Assembly: GCF_021347895.1 (NCBI RefSeq)
Contig: NC_067120.1
Location: 14,059,361 to 14,123,360, forward strand
Reading direction: 5' to 3'
Source of the DNA: Acanthochromis polyacanthus
Lineage: Eukaryota; Chordata; Actinopteri; Pomacentridae
Length of the DNA stretch: 64,000 nt
Shown: positions 1 through 10,956 of the stretch, in pieces
Numbering within the stretch: the stretch's first letter is position 1
How the letters are laid out: every line of letters begins with the position of its first letter
The notes under the pieces: model-generated
What the model was told of the DNA's origin: nothing
The model's input: only the letters and a program-made list of their open reading frames with translations
Databases searched by the model: none
Program-made: the position numbers and the translations under genes

Positions 1-600
1 TGTGCTCTCTCTGTGAAGCTGTCATGATCCACGTTCCAATATGAATCTGTACTCATCTAAATGAAAGTCAGTCACTGTATCATGCTGTAGCAGAAAGAGT
101 TACTGGGAGGTCAGACACAAATTTTCCATGTGTTTACACTGGAACCTACAGGAATCTTTAACATTGCTTTCAGATTGAAGATTGCATTTGCTGTGCCCTC
201 GATGAATAGTCATAATCAGGACAATACTTCTTCATGTAAACTTTAGACAGTGCAAGAATAAATCATTTTAGTGTTCCTACTTTCAAGTCAGCCACCATTT
301 CACTGAGCTGTCAAAGTAAACCTCTTAAGACTGTAAAACTTACTTGAAAGCTAGTTTAAATGAATTATTTTTTGTCAGTGTTGATGTGGCTGAGTGCAAC
401 GTGTGTTTCCAGCACACTTCATGACACGTTTTTGAACAGTTACAAAAAGATTCAATTTTTTTCAGCAGTAAGCTATCAGAAACATAACTATTAGTTAAAA
501 CTGTCTGAAAATGCAACATAGATTTATTGTGATGCATTGTTTTTCTCAGGTTTTTCTGGAAGGTGCATATCACACTGAATGAACATGACTGCTAAGACTA
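1..600. other. AT-rich flank, no gene recognised
   Basis: I see no convincing exon here. The complement contains AATAAA at 523-528, which could serve as a poly(A) signal for the possible minus-strand coding segment ending at 620. Otherwise the stretch looks like ordinary unique intergenic sequence. Confidence 0.4.
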
Positions 601-619
601 TTTTTAAATTGCAAAAACT

Positions 620-805
620 TCAGAAAAGGCTTGCAAAAAGATGCCAAGCTTCTGTGAGATCTTTCTGTAACAAGAGACAGCGCAACAAATGAGTGCTGTG
701 GTTAATGTCTGCAGCAGTTTGTGCATTCTCTAAAGCTTTCTTGTAGTCCCACAACAGTACCAGCAGGGATAACGTGTGGTAGAGAGCCCGAGTCCAGCTG
801 CGCAC
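620..805 (-). other. Possible terminal coding exon of an unidentified helical protein
   Basis: On the minus strand a 59-codon open stretch starts after a CAG (possible splice acceptor around 799) and ends in TGA at 620. It reads like a TPR-style helix pair: it contains LWDYKKALENAQ and later LLRCLLLQKDLTEAWHLF, rich in Leu, Ala and aromatic residues. An AATAAA follows about 95 bases downstream on the same strand. It sits just upstream of the ctdspl2 CpG-rich start, so a divergent gene sharing that promoter is conceivable. Against this, the putative acceptor lacks a good pyrimidine tract and I could not find an upstream exon in a matching phase. I do not recognise the protein. It may be chance or a relic. 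Confidence 0.22.
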
Positions 806-1250
806 ACACTATAGCCATTTTCCTGTTGCCTCCGCGCTCCGCCACGTTGGTTTCCTACGTGTGTGTCGCATTCTCCTGCGCAGCACCAACGTTATGTTTG
901 TGATGAGGCGGGAAATGGCGTCCGCAGACATGGTTGATCTGTGACTAGCTACCGAGCGACGGACACAGCTGGCAGCAACGACCACGGCCCGACCTCTATC
1001 GGTGGCCGCTACGGTCACGGCAGAGAGCTGACAACGCTGCGGCAAGTTTCGAAGAGCTTCCTAGATCATCGGTAGGTAACGAACCACGTCAACATGTAAA
1101 CAAAAAGGTTTGTCCCCGCGAAAGGCTGACTGCTGCTAGCTAGCGGCTAACGTTAGTCAGCGAAGGGGGCGTAGTCTAATGGCTGTACATAGTTATGGAA
1201 CAAAATGACGCGTTAGCCACAGCGCGGCTAGCTAGAATTTGCTTTATTTC
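780..1250 (+). promoter_or_regulatory. CpG-rich promoter region of ctdspl2
   Basis: This block is strikingly richer in G+C and CpG than its AT-rich surroundings and has no TATA box, as expected for a broadly expressed gene. It includes the probable non-coding first exon of ctdspl2. The minus strand holds an ATG in fair context at about 928-930, so a bidirectional promoter is possible but unproven. Confidence 0.5.
905..1071 (+). other. ctdspl2: Probable non-coding exon 1 of ctdspl2
   Basis: A consensus donor (GTAGGT) begins at 1072 inside the GC-rich island, and the first coding exon has an acceptor at 3142-3143, so a 5' UTR exon ending at 1071 fits. From memory, the mammalian gene is also split upstream of its start codon. 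The 5' edge (transcription start) is a guess. Confidence 0.45.
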
Positions 1251-2081
1251 GGCAAAGAATTAACGGAGTGTTCTCATGTTCAACACAGATATGTTACTGG
1301 AGACATGTAAGATGCGCTTTGGGAAGTGAAGCGAATAATGTCACTGCATTGCTTTTGCTGCCTTTGGCGTTTTGTTAGCCTGAAAGCTAACTGTAGCCTG
1401 TAAATGTTAGCTACACAACCCACCGCCAGCATCTGGTTTATGTTAAGATTAACTGTGATTAACAGCAGCTCCACAAAACCGATGAGAGTTGATTGTGACC
1501 ACACGAGCTATGTGTTACTGGAACATATACAGGACGTCAGCGTCAAAGCAGTGTTGTGTGTTTACCGGGCTGTTGCTGCTAAACACCAGCAGCTGGCTAA
1601 CGTTAGCGATAGCTGACGTCGTTGGCGTTAATACAGCCTGTCCGATGTTACATAACCACAGTCAGTGGTGCTGCCTGCTGTCACATCTAATTTAGCAACG
1701 ACTGACCAAACATGCACACTGAGAGCGTTTCTGCTAAACACAAGCGAACACAATAACTGAAGGCTTCATATTTCCGATTACCTCTCATGCTTATCGCTTT
1801 CACCACCCACTCAGCTGACCGGTCTGCTGACATGCATCTTCTTTTGGAAACTACTTTCGGTCTCAGCTTTTACATAATCCTGTTTAATGGCCGTAATAGC
1901 TAAAGGGAATGTATGATTTATCTTAACTTAATTGCAGATACAGACTGTTCTGTGCACAAGTCTGACTGGACTGATGGAGAAGTGTAGCTGTGACTGTGAT
2001 CCAGACTAACTGTTGACGTGAACTATTAGCCCTTCAAGCTTCTGTCACCCTGATTCACGACTGAAGGCATAGAAATACAGA

Positions 2082-2082
<1 letters not shown>

Positions 2083-2114
<32 letters not shown>
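2083..2114. repeat. (TTA)n trinucleotide microsatellite
   Basis: About ten copies of TTA in the first intron of ctdspl2, probably polymorphic. Confidence 0.9.
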
Positions 2115-3165
2115 GTGCCTTTTGTTGTGCAGTGTGACTATAAAGAAGCAGGCTTCATCTTTGATTGTTATCTGTTGTGAAGAGAGACAGAAAGGGGAAC
2201 TGAAAAACTGTAAACATTTATAGATGATCATATCATGTGATGACATGGTAAAACGATATTAGTTGGGGAATTTATATATTTGAGCTCAGGAGTCCGAAAC
2301 CATATACTGGACCTCTTTTCACATATTCTCTATATCTATAACATGAAACAGCATTCCATAAACACTGTTGATACTGTGTGAGTTAATTTAGAAACCGTGT
2401 CTCCATTACAGAATTTGTATACCAGAGAGCATGACATATAATCTGTTTGGTTTTGGTCACGATTAAAACTGTAAATGGTGAGCTTCTAACATATTAAGCA
2501 TCTGTGTGTAAGTTCATAGAAATAGGAAGAGAAAAGTATGTGCCGATTGAGAATAATTTAACAGACATCCCAAAAAAGCCCTTGGTTGAGCAATGCTTTG
2601 TATGAAACTTGTGAAATTAGAGTGCCGACTATTGCCCAGTTTGCAATTTAAACTATTACTTGGTCATCTGTCAGATGTAAGATTGAGCATTTTAAATAAT
2701 GAAGGTGAAATAACATTAATGCAAATTAATTAGTTGGATGAAGATCTTTTCATTAGCATATTTCTGATTTAGCAGCCTAATTAACTTGATTTATGTCTTG
2801 AACTGAGTATGAGAAGCCTTTTTTTGTTTTTGCAAAAGTTCTCAGAATTAGCAGTAATAAATTATTTAGCAAGCAATAAAAATAAAAAAATATTGTCCTC
2901 AAGTTCCATGGTGATTTTTGCAAGCCACTTTATATTATGTTGTTTACAGTGTGCCAATACTGTACCTATTAATTTTTCATTTCTGATCCCTATACATATT
3001 GTTACTATTTTATTGTTATTTTGTAACTATTACCATGTTCATTGCTAAATAAGCTTGCTGTAATAATGTGAATTTGCCCTGGTGTGGGAGGAAATGAAGG
3101 TTTAGCTTATCTAATTCTCTCCTTTTGTCGTTTCCCTTCTCAGATTTTCTATGTGACGTTGGGGC

Positions 3166-6100
3166 ATGATGAGGCTGAGAGTGCGTAAAGCTCCTCAGCA
3201 GCCCAACCTAGGCCATCGAACACACTCATCCCAGGCCAAACGGAAACACTGTGAAGTGGAGCCATCACCGGTGAGAGGTCGAGGCAAAATGCAAAAGAAT
3301 GAAACTGGCCTGCTCTCCACAATAAAGAAATTCATCCGTGGAAATGCTGTCAAGGTAGGCACAGATTGGAAGTCACTGCTGCTCTTATGTAATTTTAGTT
3401 TTGTCTGCTCTGCTGTGATGGTCCGCTGGAGGAGCACACGCTCTAAACACAAAAGGAAAAAAACCCTCAGCTGCACTTTGGGCTGACAGTGTGAAACAAT
3501 GACTCACACATAATGGCTAGTAGTGTTTCTAGACACTTAAGTGGTAGATCCACAATTCTGAAAGCCTGTGTTCGCGACAGTGTGATGTGCACATGAACAC
3601 CTGTGTTACCCTGGATGCCCAGAGGGAAGGAGAGCAACACAGAGGTGGAAAATTTGGACTGAAATATGTGTTACCTTGAAAGATACCCACTTGATGTGTG
3701 TCAACTTACTGAAGCCTTTTGCAAAGAATGCTGTAGATTTAGTCCCTGAGCACATCCACTGAAAGAAAGAGAAGGGATTTCTTCAGCCCAGTGTGAGCAA
3801 AGAGGGATGATGGCATCAAACAAAGCATGTTTCAGTTTTCATGTGGGATCCTGACTGTCATTTTAAGGTGGGATCATTTTTTAAGTCTCCATGAACTTCC
3901 TCTATATTCACTCTGACAGCTGTAGTAAATAGTACATGATGTATTTGTTTGAGTTTAACAGCAAATAGCCGTGTAAGTTGTACACACGCTTTAAAAACAT
4001 TTTCCTCATTGCTTTGTCTGAAGCCCCTCATGAACACACACCACCTTACTGCATCACGTCACGCTAACTGTACAGAACAGTGTCATGTCTTCATAAGAAC
4101 CTTGATCGATTTCTGTAAAAGTCAGACCAACAGTGCTGTCTGCCTGAATCAATTCAAAAACTTGATAAAGGAAAATTAATCCATGTGTGTAACCTCTTTT
4201 CCTAATCTGTATTTTTCCTTTTTTTTGTTTTTGTTTGAACCCGTTTCAGTATTTCTTATTTATAGAAGTATATCTGAATTGTCTTATTGTTTTTATGTAC
4301 TGTGAACATTTTACATTCTTTTAAATGGTGTGCTGTCTTGGCCAGCTCTCCTTTGGGAAAAGAGATTTTTAATCTCAAGAAACTTTCTGGTAAAATAAAG
4401 GTTAAACTAAAAAAAAAAAAAAATAAAAGAATCTTGTCACAGCCCTTTGAAATGATGCCGTCACATGCATGTAAAAGCTGTACTGAGAGAGATTAAACAC
4501 ACGCCTTGTTGTCTGCATTTCTGGCAAACATATTATCTACAAGTCACAGAAGAAAGTTACATAAGTTTGTTTTTTAGTGTAAATCATACTACTTCACAGT
4601 GTTACCAGTTTATTTCTCAATATGACATTTTTATTTTTTTCAGATTTGATGAGTAAAAATGCACTGAAATCATTCGAACAACTTGTAACGTGTTGGCGCC
4701 TTTGTCTATGTTTTCCTCAGGTGGAGCAAGATATCCCCGCTAAGAGGAGTCGTATTGATTGTAATTCTGAAAGTGAACTAATTACTTCATCGCCACAGAC
4801 TCGAGGTCTGTCCAACAAATCTGTCTCCAGAGTTTGCCGGAAAAGTCCAAATAAAGGTACGATTCTGCAGAAACCCTGATGTATCTCATGGATAGACGGA
4901 AAACCATTCAGGTGTTTTGTTTGTAGGTTATTGATAGAGATTTGTCGTGGTTTTTTTTTAGACACAATGACATGCAACAGTAAACCGATAAAACCCAACG
5001 GTAAACTGGAGGCCCCCGTCGACTCAGCGAGCAGCCCGCCACGAACCACCCTACTCGGAACTATATTCTCACCAGTCTTCAACTTTTTCTCACCAGCAAC
5101 TAAAACTGGTAAGAAAACAAACACTAAGGTCCTCGGACATTTAGCATTTGATACATTAACAACATAGCTTTAGTTCAAAGCTGGTTTTTAAATTAACCTT
5201 TGCGACGTGTGACCAAACCTCCACCGACCACTCTGCACTGACATTTCTTGTCGTTTGGATTCCCTCTTTGAAGCCACTCCTGGCTCAGACTCTCCCGGCC
5301 AGGCGATGGAGGCAGAGGAGATCATGAAGCAGCTGGACATCGAGCCAGCGGAAGAAATGCCGAGCAGCACTCTCACGTCCACAGAGGGCATCACCCCGTG
5401 TCACGCTGCCCCGATATTACCGCAGAGGCTTCAGATTTCCTCCGATGCGACCATAGAAGAAGGAGAGATCGTCACTGAGACTGACATGCCCCCGTTAACA
5501 GGTGCGACCACTCTCACGCTCAGCCTCAGGCTCAACTTTATTGACACAAGCGTTGATAAGCAAGAACAGCTTATGTGAACTCTAACCTGTGCTTTAGAAT
5601 TTAACAATAGAGCCTCTTTATTTCTCAACAGCATCACGCTTTAATTGCTTTTCTATCTTTATGTCTCCATCAGCTCCTGGTTGTATGCCAGATGGCAGCT
5701 ACCCCCACACGTTACCCTCAGCTCCTGCAGAAACCTCGTACGATGAGGACTGGGAAGTTTTTGACCCGTGAGTTGATCAAAATCCATGTATTTTATTAAT
5801 GACTTAAAAAAATCAGAGCCGGTTATATATGGACATGTGTCATTGAGTGAAGTAGACATTACAAGATGTACGTGAAGAAGTGTTGTTGCTCTGATGTTTG
5901 GATTTAAGTTTACACTGTTTGCGAGGCGATCGACTTGAAATCGCATCCAAGGTCACATTGCATATCAGTGGGAGAGCAGAGCTGGCTGTAATGTGAAATT
6001 ATCATCCACCAGATGGCAGCAAACACATATTTTGAGCCTGTGTTGGATCACTGTGATGGCATGTGACACCATGTTTACACCAGTGCTGCACTTCACTGGA

Positions 6101-8720
6101 TATTTTCTTTACTCTTGATTCACTCAGAAGCATAAACATTCGATCAGATATTTTCAGTGTATTAAAGGGTTGACATTTACACCGAAGCCTGGATGACAAA
6201 CATTACATTTAAATCAACAGTTGTGAGTTTTGTGAATCTTTTTTGGTCTTTCTGCTTCAAGGTACTTCTTCATCAAGCACGTGCCTCCACTGACAGAAGA
6301 GCAGTTAACACGCAAACCAGCGTTACCTTTGAAAACACGCAGCACGCCGGAGTTTTCTCTCGTCCTGGACCTGGTAAGCTGTTAAAGGTTTCTTACACCT
6401 TTAGTTTATATTATAAGTGTACTGAGTTGATTTAGTTTGTGATGCTGATTTATTTTATTTACTCTTTTTTTTTTGCTGCCAGGATGAAACTCTGGTTCAC
6501 TGTAGTTTGAATGAGCTAGAAGATGCAGCTCTGACATTCCCAGTGCTCTTTCAAGATGTAATATACCAGGTACGAAATGTTGAAAATCCACTCACTGATT
6601 GAAAGCCTTCGCTTTTATTGTTGCGGCCCTAAAACGTTTTCTTCCTCTAAAGGTGTATGTTCGATTGAGGCCCTTTTTCCGAGAGTTTCTCGAGCGCATG
6701 TCTCAGATGTATGAGGTGAGAGGTCTTTTTCGTTACCCAGAGATTCCAGCCAGCCTTCGCTTAATCCGACCTGCTCCCAGATTAAATATTACTCATTTAT
6801 GGCTGTCCCATTCAAATTTCAGATTATTCTCTTTACGGCTTCAAAGAAAGTCTACGCCGACAAGTTGCTCAACATCCTGGACCCGAAAAAGCAGTTAGTA
6901 AGGTCAGTAAAAGTATGACTGCAAAGCGGCTTTAACGAGATATGATTGTGATTCATACTCTGTTTAAGTTAGCTGCAGGGACAAAGAGGAAATGAAGGAG
7001 TCTGTCTAGATTTAACAAGGACGTACACCTGCAATGAAGCCATAGAAAATGATCTGTCTGCTGTGATTGAAGCAGGAAAGCTGGTTTTATTCTGCACTCA
7101 GCTGTGGGAGATAATTAAAGATAAACGTGTGAGGCTTGTCGGAGCTGCTGTTTCCTTACCCATAAATTCACAGATAAACGGGAAATGCCTCTTTGTTTGT
7201 TGACACTTGCTTTCTAATAGTTGTTTCCTCAGTGCCGTTGCCAGCTTTGAAGTTTATGAAGTTTGCATCTCATAAAAAGCATCGACATGCGGTTTTTGTT
7301 GCTTGTTTACGCCCAGCAGTGATTTCTGATTTGGCCCTCTGACCCATAAATACATTACGTGTAATACTCAAGTTGAATGCATCGTCTTCCTTCTTACAAA
7401 TGAGCAAATTAGAAGAAGAACCTGTTTTACTAGCAGACATCCATCCTGTGCTGTGTGTCAAAGCTGCTTGTTATTTGCACAAAGTATTTGGGAAGTTAGT
7501 TTCTAGCTGCCAGCATGCTTTACAATGCTGGTGACCTAACTTGTTGATCCAAGTAGGAACCTGAAATGATGTATTGTTGCATGTTTTAACAGGAGGATTC
7601 TCTCATTGTGTTATTTTTTTCAGGCATAGACTTTTTCGTGAGCACTGTGTGTGCGTTCAAGGAAATTACATTAAAGACTTAAACATTCTTGGACGGGATC
7701 TTTCCAAGACGATAATAATCGACAACTCACCCCAGGCCTTTGCTTATCAGGTAAGACTTTGACAACAGAAGTTTAAGAAAAGACTTGTATTATTAATCAT
7801 GTTTCTGTGTCATTGCAATACTGAAGCAATGTTTCTGTCTCTTTCAGCTTTCCAATGGAATCCCGATTGAGAGCTGGTTTGTGGATAGAAATGACAACGA
7901 GCTTCTAAAGCTTGTTCCTTTCCTCGAGAAACTCGTGGAGTTGGTATGTACTCCCACTTTTTTGCATTTAATCTCTGACTAGTTAGACAAGCAGAAATAC
8001 TGTTTTTACCTACTCTTTCTTGTAGACCAGTGGTGTCAAACTCATTTTAGTTCAGGGGCCACATTCAGCCCAGTTTGATCTGAACTGGGCCGGACCAGAG
8101 AAATAACAGCACAATAACCTGCAAATAACAACAAGTTATTACAAAATTGACCCGTTTTAAAGTTTGAAAATGTGGAAAAAATAATATATATTTTCATAGT
8201 GAAACTTCTGATGTCCACATTTTTAACATTTTTGGGAAATCTTTGAACATTTTTTGATACAAAAAAGAAATGTTAAAAATGTTTCTTAAGAAGATTCACA
8301 TAATTTTTTGTGAATGTTATTCAAGAAAAAATCACAAGTTTTACTGATATTAATGTAATCACTTTTGATATTTTTAGGACTTTTTTGAAAGATTTTTACT
8401 CATTTTTTTAAAATATTTGCAAGAATTTTCTTACCATTTTTTTTTTAAATAAAACTTTCAGGGGAAACTTAAGGAATTATTGGAATTTTCTTCCTGAAGG
8501 TTTTGCAAATTTTCAGAAATGTGGGGAATTTTTTTTTGCTAAATTTTTGGATTTTTTTTCAGACAAGGAAACAATATTTTTTGGTGCCTGTAAATGAGGA
8601 CAACAGGAGGGTTAAGGCTCGTTGTCATTTTTTAAATATTGCATCTTGTCACAGAATGAAGACGTCAGGCCGCACATCCGAGAGCGGTTTCGTTTGCACG
8701 ACCTCCTTCCTCCAGACTGA
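3166..8720 (+). CDS. ctdspl2: CTD small phosphatase-like protein 2
   Basis: Haloacid-dehalogenase-type serine phosphatase of the SCP/FCP family; family members act in the nucleus on phosphoserines, including the RNA polymerase II tail. The protein joins in frame from 3166..3354, 4721..4856, 4962..5108, 5274..5501, 5674..5767, 6262..6373, 6483..6569, 6653..6715, 6823..6902, 7624..7750, 7848..7943 and 8655..8720, giving 474 residues against about 466 in human. All introns are GT-AG and phases match. The N-terminal half is basic and low-complexity, with the conserved blocks [20 protein letters not shown] and [13 protein letters not shown]. The catalytic DLDET signature is split by the intron at 6374 (Asp301 nucleophile, Asp303), followed by [25 protein letters not shown] and [13 protein letters not shown]. 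It ends LHDLLPPD as in other vertebrates. Two in-frame ATGs open the frame (3166, 3169); the second matches the human start. A start-stop ATGTGA lies at 3151-3156. I cannot tell which of the two fish paralogues this is. Confidence 0.96.
8028..8615. mobile_element. Chimeric repeat: hAT-like end fused to piggyBac-like MITE
   Basis: The first ~110 bases (from CAGTGGTGTCAAACTC at 8028) match a fish repeat with the phrase GGGCCACATTCAGCC, which I take to be a non-autonomous hAT-type element. From about 8145 the sequence instead follows the piggyBac-like MITE seen at 13284, 26304 and 51323, ending in GACAACAGGAGGG and a TTAA at 8612-8615. The MITE's own left end is missing. It lies in the last intron of ctdspl2 and stops 39 bases before the final exon. 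Confidence 0.65.
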
Positions 8721-9875
8721 AACGCTCGCCTTCGTCTCGCCGTTGAACATCGAACCAACATTGGGGGAAAAAAGTCAAAGGACACATTCAGTGGATTTCT
8801 CTTTGCATACGCAACATTGCCATTATTATTATTATTTTTAAAACCACACACAAAAAAAATTGAAAGCTATGTTTGAGTCAAAACGTCCTGGCTGTTTTTC
8901 ATACGTACTCGGAACAAACGGACGCTCTCGCTGCAGCAGGTTCTTCAATCTCCGCTCAGTTCTTTTCGGCGCGAGCTTGACGACGGCCTCATGGAAGGTA
9001 TTTTGTCTTTAACGGCCGTTTTGGATTGACGAGACTGAATGTCACACAGTGTGGGATTATAAGGACCTCGTTGGTTTCAGCCTGACCTCGAAGGGCCAGT
9101 CAAACCTGTATAATATTCACTCTATTTACTTGTAAATATAATGTACATAATTGTTTTTTTTTTCTTCGAGGTTTTTAAGTCATTTTATTTTCACTTCAGA
9201 TTTTAGTATGTCTTCTTTGATTTGGTTGCTTTTATAAACCAACAAAATGTCATTGTGTTTTGTTTGAAGTTGTTGATGAGCAGCTGCTTTTCTGTTGTAT
9301 GCCTGCATTATTCCTGTGATGCTTTACTCCATTACATGCAGTTGTCTGTAATAAGGTGCAGTTTAAACAAAAAAAAACAACAAAACGTATCTTTGGGAGG
9401 AAAATGTTTCTGAAATAATATTTTAAAGCGATGAAATGTAAGCTAGAATAGGGTCTCAAATGAATACAAAGCCATAATGGCCGAAGAATAATTTTAAAGA
9501 TTTGTATTTGAGAGTCCATTTCTGATTGCGACACTTTGATCGTCCTCTTTGATGGGGGAGGGGAGGGGTGAGGCATCTTGCACTTTGACATCCAGCCCTT
9601 TGTAAGTTGATGTAAAATCTTGTCACTTTTCTACACAGGTGTGCATCACCGAGATTTGTTATGTGGGCGGGGGGGGGGGGGGGGGGATGAAATTGTAGCA
9701 CCAGCAAATTGCCAACATGTTTGCTTTGAAATCTTGTTTTCCAAGACGTCTTGTATGTGGGGATCTTTGATGATGTAGGAGTCACGAGTTTTATTGACTA
9801 TTGAATGATCACTCCTGGTGTATTCAGTGTTACTCAATGGTTTCCTTGAAAATAAATCCATTTTTATACGACTCC
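8721..9875 (+). other. ctdspl2: 3' UTR of ctdspl2 with poly(A) signal
   Basis: AT-rich sequence follows the TGA. A canonical AATAAA at 9851-9856 is the best candidate end of the transcript. A run of 18 G lies at 9669-9686, followed by ordinary sequence. Confidence 0.65.
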
Positions 9876-10069
9876 GAGCTTCCTGCTGGTCATTACGTCT
9901 CTAATGTGGTTAACTTCCTCAATCCTAAGCACTGATGATGAATAGTTTTCTTATTTTTTTAACCCTTATAATCTTAGTCCATAGATATATGAATGAGTGA
10001 CATAAATATATGAAGCTTAAAAACTCATTTTTGACAGTTTGCTACATCTCAATACAAGCACTATTCTTA

Positions 10070-10320
10070 CATTACCACTTAAAAGTTTGGTAGTGTCTAC
10101 AGATACGGGTCCGTACTTCTAGCAACAACCTAAAAGTTTGGGATCACTTATAAATGTCCTTATTTTTGAAAGAAAAGTCGTTTTTTTTCCAATGAAGATA
10201 ACATTAAACGAATCAGAAATACAGTCTAGACATTATTAATGTGGTAAATGACTATTCTAGCTGGAAACGGCAGATTTTAATGGAATACCTACATAGTACA
10301 TATAAAATTGTGCAAAATTA
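10070..10320. mobile_element. Tc1/mariner-type MITE fragment
   Basis: Shares phrases with the more complete copy at 30538-30890: AAAAGTTTGGGATCACTT, AGTCTAGACATTATTAATG and TGGTAAATGACTATTCTAG. Ends are eroded, so limits are approximate. This is a very common fish repeat. Confidence 0.65.
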
Positions 10321-10900
10321 GCGTTGGTGTGCAAATCAGGTAGTTTAACTTTAAATGATGCGTTTGGTCTTTTTTTTTTTAAATACGGAATAAGGAGATT
10401 GTGTGATAACAGCAGCATGACCCTCCACAAAGAGAGCAGAAATGTCCTGACAGTGTAACCTCAGTGACAGTGTCCATCTTTTATTGTTCCACACCGCAGT
10501 TTTCATTCGGAGATACGAGAACTTACGAGATGTCCTGATCAGATAAGCTGCTGATGTCTTAATCCTTTTGTTCTTTGGAGAAATAGGTCATTACCTGATT
10601 GCAGGTGTACACTGAATTGCCCCTTGCAGAGGTCATGTGACTCCAAATACAAAGGGGGCCAGTCTTTCCAGCTCCATCACACTTATCTAAGGCTGCCCAG
10701 GAGGAAGGATTGTTTCAAAACAAACGCACACTGTTGATAGTGTGAAGATAAGACGAGGGGATAATTAACTGTGTATTTAGTCAAAAATCCACCCAGCCTG
10801 AACCCCCCCTGCCCTCATCTATTGGCTGCTGGTGGGGGGTGGAGGTTGTGGCTCGTAAACTATGAAGCCTTGCTGGCGTGATATCTGAGGGGCCCACCTG

Positions 10901-10907
10901 TATAAAA
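10901..10907 (+). promoter_or_regulatory. TATA box of the IGFBP-domain gene
   Basis: TATAAAA 50 bases upstream of the ATG at 10957, flanked by E-boxes (CACCTG at 10895, CAGGTG at 10916). Spacing puts the transcription start near 10930, giving a short 5' UTR. A TATA promoter suggests tissue-restricted or inducible expression, which is inference. Confidence 0.75.
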
Positions 10908-10956
10908 GGTGCCGACAGGTGCTCTCCCTCCAGGAAAAGCATCAGGCTGATCAAGG

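Noticed and set aside
4717..5124. 135-codon minus-strand frame
   Set aside because: Antisense shadow of two ctdspl2 exons.
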